From Phytopythium helicoides (taxonomy: Eukaryota > Oomycota > Peronosporomycetes > Pythiales > Pythiaceae), in assembly GCA_024867545.1 (NCBI GenBank), contig JANFNE010000007.1:248001-312000 (forward strand): a DNA stretch of 64,000 bases, given 5' to 3'. The notes under the pieces were generated by a model. It worked only from the letters and a program-made list of their open reading frames with translations, ran no database searches and was not told the origin of the DNA. Every line of letters starts with the position of its first letter. The first letter of the stretch is position 1. Positions 34,047-45,177 of this stretch are shown here, piece by piece. Both the position numbers and the translations under genes were made by a program.

Positions 34047-34633
34047 ATGGCGGCCGCGGGCATGCGCTTCTGCCGCGAGTGGTGCGTGCTGCCGCTGGAA
34101 TCCGGCGCTCGGCGGGCCAAAGTGGGGCGGGGCGTCACCCCCACGCGCTCGCGGGGCCGCCGAGCGCGCTGCGGGCCGCTGACTGACGCGTGGACGTGCG
34201 ATGCCAGCAACAACATGCTGTACCCGAGCCAGGACCGCGAGATTCGGCGCCTCATGTTCCGGTGCCGCAACTGCGGGCAGTCGGAGGAGGTCGAGGAGAA
34301 CTGTATTTATGCCAACGAGCTCGTCAAGGACACGCGGTGCGTGCGCCGAGATGGCTGGAGGAGCTGGCGACTGGAGGCTGACGGAGTGAGTGGCGTGTGG
34401 CGGCGCGCAGGGTGCAGCTGGACGTGCTCCCGGGCGACATCATCGACGACCCGACGCTGCAGCGCGACTACGACGTGACGTGCCCAATGTGCGGCCAGCA
34501 GGGCGCCGTGTTCATCCGCTCGCACGACGGTGTCAAGCAGTCCACGCTCGGGCTCATCTGGGTCTGCCTCAACCGAGACTGCCAGGTCGACGACGAGGGC
34601 AACCGCCTGCCCAGCTACCGCTGGATGGGCTAG
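34047..34633 (+). CDS. RPB9: RNA polymerase II subunit RPB9
   Basis: Exons 34047-34081, 34208-34336 and 34411-34633, total 387 nt (128 aa; family usually 110-125). Splicing restores the canonical N-terminal zinc ribbon: 'MRFCRECNNMLYP' across intron 1, then 'FRCRNCGQSEEVEENCIYAN'. The C-terminal TFIIS-like zinc ribbon has 'DVTCPMCGQQGAVFIRS' and 'WVCLNRDCQVDDEG'. Both CXXC pairs of each ribbon are present. RPB9 sits at the jaw of RNA polymerase II and affects start-site choice and proofreading with TFIIS. The last ribbon departs slightly from the usual 'FYVCL.C...WR' ending, finishing 'SYRWMG'. It shares a 331 bp divergent promoter with the aspartic protease. Confidence 0.92.
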
Positions 34634-35280
34634 GCTCCGCCCCGGTGGAGGAGGGGGACTGCGGCCTGAGCTGGACGAACCACGTTGGCCACCAACCGGT
34701 TTGTTTGGCGAAGCAGCTCCTCGAGGCGTCCAGACCGAGCAGCGGGGCCAGCTCCAAGGTCGCAGAGGTAGAGAGCGCTCCAATATATACAAGCAACTGC
34801 GTCGTCAAGCAGCTCCGAGTCACGCACAGCGGCAGCAGCAATACCTGCTCCGCTGCAAGTCGCCGCCTTGCCCATGGCGTCCGCCGGTTTACGCTGTATC
34901 ATACAGGCTGTGGCTGTCCATCGTCCTCCTCTTGCTTTTTGTAGGTTACATACAAACGCCCATAGATACCGTTTGACTTGGCGGGACTATGCCAGGTTGT
35001 TTCGTATCCGGGGGGTGGCCGACAGTTGACTGTTTGCCTTTGGTGATACCGAAGGAGGGAGAAACCAGCGAGAAAGGCCGGCGCCTTCCCCGCCCGCCGC
35101 CTCCCCGCGCCGCTCCCCCCGCGCCTCGACCGCGTCCTGCGCCTCCGCGTCGCCCCGCGCGCCGCCTGCGCCTCCGCTGAGCGCTTCCCCCGCGAGTTGA
35201 GCGTCATTTTGAGCCGCCTCCGAGCCAAAACGAGCCCGGATTGCGTTGGATACGCCTAGCGAACGACCCCGCGAGCCGCC
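34634..35280. other. Intergenic region between RPB9 and exportin-7
   Basis: 647 bp with no supported gene. The 5' part is the RPB9 3' flank. The 3' part turns strongly GC-rich, with an initiator-like GCGTCATTTTGAG at about 35203-35215, some 70 bp before the exportin ATG. ORFs on both strands here are compositional. Confidence 0.5.
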
Positions 35281-38200
35281 ATGGACGCCGGGCAGCTGCG
35301 CAGCCTCGAGGCGTTGTGCAAGGTGCTGTACGAGAGCGCGAACGAGTCCGAGCGCGCGCACGCGCAGCAGTCGGTGCTCATTTTGCAGAGCTCGGCCGAG
35401 TACATCCCGCAGTGCCAGTACGTGCTCGACAACTCGAGCTCGCCCTACGCGCTGCTCGTCGCCAGCAACAGCCTCACCAAGCTCATCACCACGCACTGGA
35501 ACAACTTCACGGGCCCGCAGCGCGTCGACATCCGTGCGTGCATCGCGGCAGGGTTTCTCGCCTTTTGATGGTCGACTTACAATGGCGGGTGCAACTTTCT
35601 TGTTGTTTTGACAGGAAACTATGTGCTTGGATACTTGGCGCAGAAGGGCCCGTCGCTCGAGAAGTTCGTCACGACGTCGCTCATTCAAATGGTGTGCCGC
35701 CTTACCAAGTACGGGTGGTTTGACGACGAGCAGCACCGCGAAATTGTGGGCGAGGTGACCAAGTTCCTGCAGGCCACCGTCGATCACTGCATCATCGGAC
35801 TACAAATCCTGAGCGAGCTCGTGACGGAGATGAACGCACCGGTACCCGGTCGGAACATCACGTTCCACCGCAAGATTGCCGTGTCGTTCCGAGAAGACTC
35901 CCTGTTCCGCATCTTTCAGGTCTCGCTCACGACGCTCAAGCAGCTACAGATGCACAACATTCTAGGCGCGACGCCCATCCAGGAGGACCGATTGGGCGAG
36001 CAAGCGCTCTCGCTGCTTATCAAATGTCTGTCATTTGACTTTATCGGGACCAACCCGGACGAGTCGTCCGATGAGACGGGTTCGTTGCAGGTGCCGACGT
36101 CCTGGCGCTCTGTCGTCCAGGAACCGCAGACACTGCAGCTGCTCTTTGATTTTTACGGCGTCGCCAACCCGCCAAATACTTCGAAATGCCTCGAGGCCCT
36201 CATGCTATTCGCTTCTGTACGCCGCAACTTGTTCTCGCCGGACAAAGAGCGTGGCGTGTTCCTTTCGCATCTAGTGACGGGAATTTGTGAAATCTTGCAA
36301 AAGCAAAAGGGTCTATCGGATCAGCAGAACTATCACGAGTTCTGCCGTCTCATTGGACGCCTCAAGTCAAACTACCAGCTTTCTGAGCTCATGAAGGCTG
36401 ACAAGTTTCAGGAGTGGATGGACCTAACTCCCGACTTCACAGTCAAGTCGTTCCGTCAATGGCAGTGGTCTCAGAACTCGACCCATTACTTGCTCGGGCT
36501 TTGGGCTCGCCTTGTTGCGGCATTGCCCTACATTCGTGCAGACCCTGCACCTGGATCTCCGTCGTCATCGGCTTTTCTCGATAATAGCGTGCCGCAGGTT
36601 ATCCAAGCGTACCTGCAGTCGCGCTTGGACTCTGCCGAGCAATGTGCTACGGATGATACCCTCGACAATCCTCTTGATGACGAAGGTGGACTGTACGAAC
36701 AGCTAGAGAAGCTTCCGACGTTGTGCCATTTCAACTACCGGCAATCAGGTGAGTATATTGTTTCGGTGCTGGACCCGATTCTGAACAAGTACGGCGAAGC
36801 GTGTAGCATTTTGGAGCAGCGAGGTGGTAACCCGACAGAGGGCGTGCAACAGCAGCTTGAGGCGATGGAGAATCAGCTCGCATGGCTTGTGTATGTCATC
36901 GGTGCGATTATTGGCGGGCAGGTGTATGCGTCTGGCTCTACCGAGGGGGACGAACTGATCGATGCGGACTTGTCCCAGCGCGTCTTTCGCGCCATGCAGC
37001 TCACTGAGCACCGATTGATCACGACGGGAGGACAGCAGAAGCCAAGTGTGCACTTTGAGCTGGCACTGCTGTTCTACTTCAGCAGCTTCCGTAAGACCTA
37101 CATCGGAGAGCAGCACGGTATGCCCTCGGCACCAACTCCGACCGCTGCCGGGAACGCCCCGTCGTCACCAGTCATGGCACCAAGTGATGTTGGGCTCACC
37201 GGGAAGCACAAGGCGTATTTGCGCATGTTTGAGCGTATGGGTTTCGGGGACCATACGATCGTTGTCAACATGATTGTGACCAAGATCGGCAATAACCTCA
37301 AGTTCTGGGGCAACGATGAAGTAGTGATCAATAAGACGCTCGCGCTGTTCTTTGAGATCACGTCCGGGTACTCAACTGGCAAGCTTCTGCTTGGACTCGA
37401 AACGGTGCAATATTTGATTGCACATCACACCGCCGACGAGTTTCCGTTCTTGGCGATCCCGGCGAACACGAGGCACCGTACGACGTTCCACACAACGATC
37501 GCTCGCTTGCTTTTCACCACTGCGTTTGACGAGTGTTCGGAGCGGTTTGAGCGGTTCATGGAACCGGTGGAAGATGTCCTCAACAAGCTCATGCAGACCC
37601 CGAACTTTCGTGTGCCAGAGGCGCGCGAGGCTGTCATTGGTGTCTGCCGCGACTTGCGAGGCATTGTGCAGCAGACGCACAACCGGCGCACATTCAGCTG
37701 CATCTTCGACTTTTTGTACCCGACATACTTCCCAGTGTTCGTTCGAGCGGCCGAGGAGCTTTACGATCACCCACCAGCAATGGCGGCGTTGCTCAAGTTC
37801 CTGCAGGAACTTGCATACAACAAGGCACAGCGAGTCATGTTTGACCAGAGCTCAGCGAATGGCATCTTGCTCTTCCGCGAGCTCAGCAGCGTCGTGGTAG
37901 CTTATGGCCGCCGGATACAACCACTGCAGGTGGGCAAGAACCCGTACGGGGAGAAGTACAAGGGTATTGCTCTTTGTCTAGGCATTCTGTACCGCGCGCT
38001 TGGCGGAAACTACGTCAACTTTGGTGTATTCAAGTTGTACAACGACCAGTCGCTTGACAGCGCACTTGAAGTGGCACTGCAGCTTGTGTTATCCATTCCG
38101 CACGACGACTTGATGACGTACCCGAAGGTGAAGAACGCCTACTTTTTCTTCCTGGAGATTCTCTTCCGCAACCAGATCTCGTCGGTTGTAGCGCTCGACG

Positions 38201-38685
38201 ATGCGATCTTTTCACAGCTTGTGCAGTCACTTCACGAGGGTATCAACTCGTTCGACTTGTCAATCGCTGCACAATGCGCGACAGCAGTGGATCACCTCGC
38301 GTCGCTATACTACCACGAGATGAAGAAGAAGCGTGACACGCCTCTGAAGCATGCGCTGCGAGCCCACGCACAGGCAAACCCAACCATGTGGTCAACCTTG
38401 CTGAGCTCGTTGTTCGATATCCTTGTGTACGGCGAGGCCAACTCACAGTGGGCTCTGTCTCGACCGATCTTGAGCCTGACGCTGTGCAGCGAGGAGGCAC
38501 TGAATGCGTACCAGCAGACACTGAGTGCGACGCAGTCGCCTGAGAATCGCGCGCAGATCGATGAGGCTTTCGGCGCGCTCTTCAGCGACGTACTACCGAA
38601 TCTCGAGGCCTCGAACCGCGACAAGTTCACACAGAAACTTGGCGTCTTCCGCAACGCGCTGCGCAGCTTCCTGACCATTCAGTGA
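35281..38685 (+). CDS. XPO7: Exportin-7 (RanBP16-like nuclear transport receptor)
   Basis: Two exons, 35281-35533 and 35615-38685 (3324 nt, 1107 aa; human 1087), joined in phase 1. The N-terminus 'LRSLEALCKVLYESANESER' and 'SSPYALLVASNSLTKLITTHWN' is the importin-beta-type HEAT start of XPO7. The exon 2 start 'NYVLGYLAQKGPSLEKFV' and 'YGWFDDEQHREIVGEVTKFL' are highly characteristic. The whole length is helical repeats with no gap, ending 'KLGVFRNALRSFLTIQ'. XPO7 binds RanGTP and carries a broad set of cargoes through the nuclear pore in both directions. A short Pro/Ala/Ser linker near residue 580 (APTPTAAGNAPSSP) is an insertion. No frameshift in 3.3 kb. Confidence 0.96.
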
Positions 38686-38809
38686 GGCTGCAATCCACCC
38701 GTTCCCAAAGTAGGAAAGAGACGAGTGAGAGCATTAGACTGGACTAGACGCTGAAGAACTTATACCATCAACCGAGGTGAACCCACTGAAGTAGATTTCT
38801 CGTTTACAA

Positions 38810-40771
38810 TTACCGCCACCCGAGATCGCAAACGATGGACACATGATCCGATGGAAAAGCCGTCGATGGCAGCGCGACCTCCCTCGATACTTCTTCTCGG
38901 GTGAAGTGCGGGAAAACCTGTTTCACCGCGAGCCGGTCCGCTTCCAGCATGACATAGTCAAGTGTTGCAGCGAACAAATGCCCTGGCGTCGACGCATAGT
39001 TAGTGAACTCCGGGACGCCACAGCCCGACTTAAGTTTGAGAGTGTGGACAAACTCTTCTGGCAGCTCAACCTTCAAGCTGGAGCTGTCAACCTCACTGGT
39101 GGAGAAAACGGTGCTGCCTCCTGCCTCCCGCAGAGCCTCGATCGTCGGCACGCCGTCCCACTGGAAGGTTGACGCCGACTGAATATGTCGGTGGGAAGTG
39201 GGCACTCTACCATCCAGCAGAAACTCGATGGCGGCTGCATTTGGGAACGCATTCCAGTCACCTCCCATCATGATGGCAGGGGATGGATCCGATGGATTCA
39301 CCGAAGAAAGCTGCTTCCTCTTGAGGTCGACTTGTTCCACTAGAGCAGCGGCCTGGAGCAGGCGGATTAAGTCTCCATCGTACCGGAAGAAGAGATGCGT
39401 GTTGGTGACCACAAGACGTTTGGTTGGGTTCTGGACATGCCGCAAGACAGCAAGCTGAGCGATCGTTGGAGAAGCCAAGATGCCCTTCTTGACTTCTTCG
39501 TAGCGGTGCAGAACCTCCTGGACCACTGGATTCTGGCTCGAGGTAACTGCGGCACTGACATCGATGGTAAGATGCTCAAGCACTTCAAAGCAGGAGCTAC
39601 GAATAAGCATGGCGCATCCTTCAATTGTCGATCCCGTCTTCCCGGCGTACAGCGGCGTGAATTCCTGCGCACGCATGAGTGGGTCAAAGTAGCGCGAGAA
39701 CACAGCGCCTCCCATCTCTTGTAGTAGTACCAAATCGCTGTTAGACTCCAGCACTTCTTGTGCGACGAGCTGCATGCGGTACGGTTCCTTGATCACTCGC
39801 GGATTCGCATATGCGAACTTGCTGCGCTTGGCATGGTCCGTTGTGTATCCGTCAAAGAGCACGTTGTAGCTCATGACACGGAACGCATCGCTTTCGTTCT
39901 TATCGGCCCGAGACTTGCCAAGCTCTTGGCGTGCAGAAAACACTTCACGGTCGGGCCCTTCCTCGACTGGAGGAGTCACGATCGATGCTACTAGAGTCGA
40001 TGACTCGATGCTCGTGTCCTCGTTTGCCTCACTTGACGGAGGAGAGCACTCGATCCGAAGCCGAGCGCCAACATCACGAGTGCTTGGGGTGTAGGCGCGC
40101 GTAGTCGCGATGAGCTCATCTCTCTCATCATTAGTCCCAGCTACCCGAAACCAGCGCCACTCACACTCATTGGCATCGCAGTGCAGTGTATCTGCGAATG
40201 GGACGATCGGAATGCCAGCGAGGGAAGGACCGAGCGCTGAGATGCTCTCCACCGCCGGAGCGTTCTTGACAAGAACATACTCGACCGCGTCTCCGATCGT
40301 CAAGACCGCCGACTGACTTAGCGCCGAGCCCACCGTGGTCGAGTCTTCAAACACGATCTCCTGACCGGCATCGTCAAAGAACTGCACGTTGGCTGGCTTC
40401 ACCTCAGTCAGTGGACTGCTGCTGCGTTGGGTCTTCCCGCGGTTCTTGCTGCGCTGGCGCCGCGAGTCGCTCTTGGAGTCGCCCGTGGCCATCGCATTGG
40501 CAGCCGCGAGCTCAATTCTCTGTCGCGTCTTGGCCAACAGCTCGTCGGATGGACGCTGGAAGGTCTTGAGCACCTTGGCATTCGGAAGTAGCAACTGCAG
40601 CTTGATGACGCCCGACGGCAGGTCACGCACGTTCGCCACGCGTCTCAGCCGCTGGGGTGCGCTCTCCGCCATAGTGTGAGCTCTGGTGGACGTAGAGAGT
40701 TGGGGAATGGCTGCTCGAGACCTTGAGGATCGCAGAGAGAGCGAGGAAAGCTGGGCAGCGCCGCGCAGCAT
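38810..40771 (-). CDS. PDE12: PDE12-like 2',5'-phosphodiesterase / poly(A) exonuclease, mitochondrial
   Basis: Single exon, 653 aa from the ATG at 40771 (an in-frame ATG at 40813 adds 14 residues). The first ~33 residues are Arg/Ser/Leu-rich (MLRGAAQLSSLSLRSSRSRA), a mitochondrial presequence. The middle (about 95-270) is a beta-rich N-domain. The catalytic endonuclease/exonuclease/phosphatase domain has 'RVMSYNVLFDGYTTDHA', 'DLVLLQEMGGAVFSRYFDPL', 'GSTIEGCAMLIRSSCFEVL', 'MMGGDWNAFPNAAAIEFLLD' and the terminal 'FPSDHVSIVCDLGWR'. This is the Mg2+-dependent order of CCR4/PDE12 enzymes, and 'AVFSRYFDPLM' favours PDE12 over CCR4. PDE12 removes poly(A) from mitochondrial mRNAs and cleaves 2',5'-oligoadenylate. 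It is convergent with XPO7, 124 bp between stops. Confidence 0.88.
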   Translation of the reverse strand: MLRGAAQLSSLSLRSSRSRAAIPQLSTSTRAHTMAESAPQRLRRVANVRDLPSGVIKLQLLLPNAKVLKTFQRPSDELLAKTRQRIELAAANAMATGDSKSDSRRQRSKNRGKTQRSSSPLTEVKPANVQFFDDAGQEIVFEDSTTVGSALSQSAVLTIGDAVEYVLVKNAPAVESISALGPSLAGIPIVPFADTLHCDANECEWRWFRVAGTNDERDELIATTRAYTPSTRDVGARLRIECSPPSSEANEDTSIESSTLVASIVTPPVEEGPDREVFSARQELGKSRADKNESDAFRVMSYNVLFDGYTTDHAKRSKFAYANPRVIKEPYRMQLVAQEVLESNSDLVLLQEMGGAVFSRYFDPLMRAQEFTPLYAGKTGSTIEGCAMLIRSSCFEVLEHLTIDVSAAVTSSQNPVVQEVLHRYEEVKKGILASPTIAQLAVLRHVQNPTKRLVVTNTHLFFRYDGDLIRLLQAAALVEQVDLKRKQLSSVNPSDPSPAIMMGGDWNAFPNAAAIEFLLDGRVPTSHRHIQSASTFQWDGVPTIEALREAGGSTVFSTSEVDSSSLKVELPEEFVHTLKLKSGCGVPEFTNYASTPGHLFAATLDYVMLEADRLAVKQVFPHFTREEVSREVALPSTAFPSDHVSIVCDLGWR

Positions 40772-40902
40772 TGTCAATGTGCACCAAGCGCTGCGAGCAC
40801 CACCTTCACTCACTAGGTGAAGTACGTCAGCCTGCCCTCCAGCCAGTCAGTTTACGCGGCGATGATGATGACACCGATGGTCGATTTATCTCTACAGCTC
40901 AT

Positions 40903-42274
40903 CTACTTGCCAACGAGGAAGTTGAAGATGTCGCCGTCCTGGCAGACGTAGTCCTTGCCTTCGGATCGCACGAGGCCCTTCTCCTTGGCGGCCTTCATGC
41001 CTCCAGCGCGCACAAAGTCGTCGAACGAGACGGTCTCGGCGCGGATGAACAGCCGCTCAAAGTCCGAGTGGATGACACCCGCAGCCACTGGAGCCGTGGA
41101 GCCCGCGAGCACGTTCCAGGCTCGGGCCTCCTTCTCTCCGACCGTGTAGTACGTCTGTAGCTGCAGAAGGTCCTTACTCGCGCGGATAACCTTGGTCAGC
41201 CCGGTCTCCTCCAGTCCGCTCTCGCGCAGGTACTCAAGCTGGCTCTCCTCGTCCTCGAACGACGCCGCAGCCTCCTCCAGTGCGCCAGACACAGTAATAC
41301 AGATGCTGCCCTCGGCCTCAACCTTCTCGCGCACAGCCTCGGTCATTTCGTTGCCCGTGGCGGCATCGTCCTCCGACACGTTGCACAGGTACAGAGCCTT
41401 CTTGGCTGTCAGAAGTTGCAGACGTTCGAACTGCAGCTGCTCGTCGGGCTTGTCGAAAGTCACGGTCTCGGCCAGGTTGCCGTCTTCGAGATGTGGCTGG
41501 AGCCGCTCCAGGACCTCAATGAGCGGCGGAATGGTAGGATCTGCCGACCTGGAGGCAAGCAGTGAGCTAGTGAGCGAACACTTCAACGGGCTCGAGGAGT
41601 AGTCAGCGCTGCCTACTTCTTCTTCTTGGCCAGGTTGGAGAGACGCTTCTCTACCGTCTGCAGGTCAGCCAGGATGAGCTCCGAGCGGATGGTCTCGAGG
41701 TCGCGCAGCGGGTCCACCGACTCGTCCACGTGCAGGATGTTGGTGTCCTCGAAGCATCGCACGACGTGGGCGATCACCGCCACCTGCCGGATGTTGTCCA
41801 GGAACTTGTTGCCTGTCACCACCCGCACGTCAGCAACTTCACATGGCATGCTACAATCGCGCCGCAAGGCTCGCCTCACCGAGGCCCTCGCCCTTGGATG
41901 CGCCGCGCACAAGCCCCGCAATGTCGACGAACTCGAGCTGCGCCATCCGTCGCTCTTCAGCAGTCGCTCTGCACCCACCAGCGTCTGTCCATCGCAACAC
42001 GCACCTGCGTCTCGATGACCTTCTGCGAGTTCTCCATCCTGGCCAGCTGGTGCACGCGCGAGTCGGGCACGGCCACGCGCGCGACGTTGGGGTCGATGGT
42101 GCAGAACGGGTAGTTGGCGGCCTGCGCGTTCTCCGTCTTGGTGAGCGCGTTGAAGAGCGTCGACTTGCCCACGTTCGGCATCCCCACGATGCCCACGGAC
42201 CGGTGGAAGCCGCGCGCGCCCAGGCGGCGAGCGGCATCCGCCAGCGTCAGCGACGAGCTCCGCCGCGCCAGCAT
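40903..42274 (-). CDS. YchF/OLA1 family P-loop ATPase, bacterial/organellar type
   Basis: Four exons on minus: 42274-42005, 41937-41880, 41812-41617 and 41548-40903 (1170 nt, 389 aa). Motifs: P-loop '[19 protein letters not shown]', '[20 protein letters not shown]', G3 '[20 protein letters not shown]' and 'CNVSED' in place of the GTPase NKXD, as expected for ATP-preferring YchF. The C-terminal TGS-like domain has '[17 protein letters not shown]' and ends '[14 protein letters not shown]'. '[13 protein letters not shown]' and the C-terminus are closer to bacterial YchF than to cytosolic OLA1. With a ~25-residue basic leader ([20 protein letters not shown]), organellar targeting is inferred. YchF binds ribosomes and stress factors. 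The Lys run 'LSNLAKKKK' is split by an intron. Confidence 0.9.
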
Positions 42275-42741
42275 GTTGGTGGATGGCCATCACCTGCGAC
42301 TGGTGCCGTCTGGAGCGCTCTACACGGTCGTGTGGGCCGCTCCACCTGCAACGGCCACGCTTGCCAATCACAACCATTCCGACAGCCTCTATATTATCAT
42401 AATAGTGCATAAATGGCCTTTGTCATTGAAGCATTTTCTATTGAAATAATACGAACTAAAACCTTCGTAATATGATACAATGTCCTCGCGCTCCTCAGAA
42501 TGGGTACACGCGCGCTGATTGGCTGGCGAGGTACGTTGACTCGCGCTTTGTATGCCTCGCGCGCCGTGTTGAGTGTGCGACCATCCGCCGCGCTCGTCCT
42601 CCTCCTCCCCTCCTCAGTCGCCCGCGCTCGCTCCGCCGCGCTCCAGTCCCCGCTCGGCTCCTGCTGCTCGCGCCTGCGCTTCCTATCGTCCCGGTCTCAC
42701 TCTCCAATTCGCAGCACGAGCCGCACACGAGCGAGTCCAAG
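42275..42741. promoter_or_regulatory. Divergent promoter region of YchF and serine carboxypeptidase
   Basis: 467 bp between opposing starts. An inverted CCAAT box (GATTGGCTGG, about 42517-42526) lies ~220 bp upstream of the carboxypeptidase ATG. The half next to YchF is AT-rich, and the half next to the carboxypeptidase is C-rich/pyrimidine-rich, probably its 5' leader. The in-frame ORF extension from 42472 reads through this leader and is not considered coding. Confidence 0.45.
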
Positions 42742-44355
42742 ATGAAGGTTTTCCGCAAGCTGCTGGCGCTGGCGCTGGTCGCCGCCACGGCCACGGCGCA
42801 CGCGGCGGGCCCCAACGACGCCGAGCTGGTCAAGGAGCTGCCCCACTTCGAGCACGAGATCCAGTTTAAGCAGTACGCGGGCCAGGTGCCACTCGCCACG
42901 CACGAGAAGCTCTTCTACTGGTACACGGAGGCGCAGGAGGACCCCGAGAACGCGCCGATCGTGCTCTGGCTCAACGGAGGGCCCGGCTGCTCGTCCATGG
43001 GCGGCTTCTGGACCGAGAACGGGCCCTTCGTCGTCGATGACGACCTGTCCGTCAAGGTCAACCGCTACTCGTGGAACCGCAAGGTCAACCTCGTGTGGCT
43101 CGAGTCGCCCGCGGGCGTCGGCTTCAGCGGAGAGCTGCAGGACGCAGACTACTACAACGACGACAACGTGGCTGCCAAGACCTACGAGTTCGTGCAGCTC
43201 TTTTTCAACAAGTTCTCTGAGCTCAAGGGCCGGGACTTCTACATCACGGGCGAGAGCTACGCCGGTATCTACGTCCCCTACCTTGTCGACCTCCTCGTGG
43301 ACAAACCGATCGCGGACGTCAACCTCAAGGGCTTTGCGATCGGAAACCCCTTCACGGACAATGTTGTCGATGGCAACGCGTACCTCGATTTCTACTACAG
43401 CCACGCCATGGTCTCGCTTGAGAACTACAACGAGGCACGCGAGGTGTGTGGCGAGGACATCGGCTGCTTCTTCATGGACGACGGCACGTGCTCGCCCGAG
43501 TGCCTGACTGTGCTGTCCGAGAGCAATGACGCTGCGGATGCTGACCGACTCAACCCGTACTACATCTACGGCGACGTGTGCTTCCTGGGTAATAACCAAG
43601 GCCTGACGCTGCACAAGAGCATCAAGGGCGAAAAGAAGGCGAAGGCGAAGGCCACCACGCGCGGAGATGTTGGTGTGTGCGCCGAGACGCTGACGCAGTT
43701 CTACCTCAACCTCCCCGAGGTGCAGCGCGCGATCCACGTCGAGGGTGCCAACGTTAACTGGACCGACTGCAATGATGCAGTCGGTGACCGCTTCACACGC
43801 AGTACGAGCTCGCTTCCTAAGTATCACAACATTCTCGGCCGTGGACTCAACGCGCTGATCTACAGCGGTGACGCTGACTCCGTTGTCAACTTCATCGGTA
43901 CCGAGCGCTGGATTGGCCGTGACGGTCTCAAGCTGCACGTGACCGACAAGTGGAAGGCGTGGTTCGGCCCCGATCGCCAGCTTGCAGGCTACGTGCAGCA
44001 GTACGACGGGCTCACATTCAAGACGGTCAAAGGTGCGGGCCACATGGTGCCTGCAGTTCGCCCTTTGCACGGTCTCAACATGTTTGAGTGCTTCATCTTT
44101 GGTGATGAGGCGTGTGCGTCATTCCTGTACCCAATTGATGGCGACGAGGTTGAGGCTGGCGTTGTGTCTCTGAGCAAGACCACGGAGCATACAATTGCCG
44201 CGAGCGTCGAGGAGTCCTCGCCTTCGCTCCTCTTCCCGGCGTTCGTTGTGTGTGCTGTTGTCGGTGGATTTGTGTTTGCTGGTGTCATGAATGCCCAGAA
44301 GCGCGCCGCATACGAGCGCATCAACTCTCCACGCAGCGTCAATGTCGATGTCTAG
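42742..44355 (+). CDS. Serine carboxypeptidase (family S10) with C-terminal membrane anchor
   Basis: Single exon, 537 aa. The start at 42742 places a clean signal peptide (MKVFRKLLALALVAATATAH). S10 marks: 'IVLWLNGGPGCSSMGG' (oxyanion region), catalytic Ser in 'ITGESYAGIYVPYL' (about residue 172), Asp in 'LIYSGDADSVVNF' (about 376) and His in 'KGAGHMVPAVRP' (about 434). Paired cysteines and a Lys/Ala excision-loop-like stretch (KGEKKAKAKATTRG) lie between the Ser and the Asp. Unusually for secreted S10 enzymes, residues ~495-518 (LLFPAFVVCAVVGGFVFAGV) form a membrane helix followed by a basic tail. A lysosomal/vacuolar or Golgi membrane-bound processing peptidase (Kex1-like arrangement) is inferred. 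Catalytic residues are complete. Confidence 0.93.
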   Translation: MKVFRKLLALALVAATATAHAAGPNDAELVKELPHFEHEIQFKQYAGQVPLATHEKLFYWYTEAQEDPENAPIVLWLNGGPGCSSMGGFWTENGPFVVDDDLSVKVNRYSWNRKVNLVWLESPAGVGFSGELQDADYYNDDNVAAKTYEFVQLFFNKFSELKGRDFYITGESYAGIYVPYLVDLLVDKPIADVNLKGFAIGNPFTDNVVDGNAYLDFYYSHAMVSLENYNEAREVCGEDIGCFFMDDGTCSPECLTVLSESNDAADADRLNPYYIYGDVCFLGNNQGLTLHKSIKGEKKAKAKATTRGDVGVCAETLTQFYLNLPEVQRAIHVEGANVNWTDCNDAVGDRFTRSTSSLPKYHNILGRGLNALIYSGDADSVVNFIGTERWIGRDGLKLHVTDKWKAWFGPDRQLAGYVQQYDGLTFKTVKGAGHMVPAVRPLHGLNMFECFIFGDEACASFLYPIDGDEVEAGVVSLSKTTEHTIAASVEESSPSLLFPAFVVCAVVGGFVFAGVMNAQKRAAYERINSPRSVNVDV

Positions 44356-44507
44356 ATCGTGCGCCATGTCGGGTGTCAGAGGTGTTGAACTTCTGTGCTC
44401 TTCGACGCGGAAAAAGAAAGCGAGAGGTGTATAAGTTGATGAATATAACAAACACTTCGCCTCTCATCAGAAGCAGATACGTCTCGTGATCTCTATGACC
44501 ACATTAG

Positions 44508-45090
44508 TTACGTAGCCCCTCGTGTGCTTTCTCGGGATCCCTTTTCACGTGGTGGATTTGCAATTGCGTCCACGACAAAAGCTTGACGAGTCGATATTCG
44601 TGCTCCTTGCGTCTTGGTCGAGGTAGGCGAAGGTGCTGCTACCACCGACAAAATGCCGCGAGCCGACCTCTGAACAACTGGGCCACACGGACTCCCGTGC
44701 CGGTTCAACCGCGCTTGCATGACATTGCGCGCGAGATCCGAACGCCATTCTTGGCTCACGATGTCTCGCAACTCCGTGTCGCTCAACCCTGTGGCCCCGC
44801 TAAACGAAAGAATCAGCAAGCCGACTGTTTTACAACGGAGATGTCAAGATCCAATGGACCTTCACGTACTCTCTGAGTTTCTCACGTAAAGCTCGAACAG
44901 CCCAATTGCAATATGCTGTACTTGGTCGCTCCAGTTGCGGGTTCTCACGGAAAGTGTTGATGCGTGTGCCATAGTAGTTCATTTCCATCGGAGCACCAGC
45001 AAAAGTCTTCCACGCTGCGGGAAGAGCATCCAGCTGCTGCTCCACGCGGTCTACGCGTGCCGAGACCTCAAACTTTCCCTTCGCGTCCAT
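44508..45090 (-). CDS. Small unknown protein, probably two exons
   Basis: Exon 1 is 45090-44834, starting MDAKGKFEVSARVDRVEQQL. The best frame-keeping join is to exon 2 at 44799-44508 through a 34 nt GTAAAA...TTTAG intron, giving 182 aa. The N-terminal half is helical with 'LDALPAAWKTF' and 'YCNWAVRALREKLREYVKVH'. The second half has 'GATGLSDTELRDIVSQEWRS' and then a basic, Ser/Thr-rich tail. I do not recognise a family. No signal peptide or membrane helix. The intron is shorter than others here (50-80 nt), so this junction is uncertain. Neighbours (carboxypeptidase, convergent at 152 bp; GPCR-like copy 4, same strand at 87 bp) give no clue. Confidence 0.55.
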
Positions 45091-45177
45091 TGTGATGAGG
45101 TGTGCTTGTAGTCACAGGCGACTTTTCATGAAGAGGGTTCAGCTCACCACAAGGATCTTTTAGAACACAATAGTTGG

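Noticed and set aside
42697..44070. 457-residue minus-strand ORF antisense to the serine carboxypeptidase
   Set aside because: Compositional shadow of a GC-rich coding region; Arg/His/Val-rich with no domain, whereas the plus strand has a complete S10 catalytic triad.
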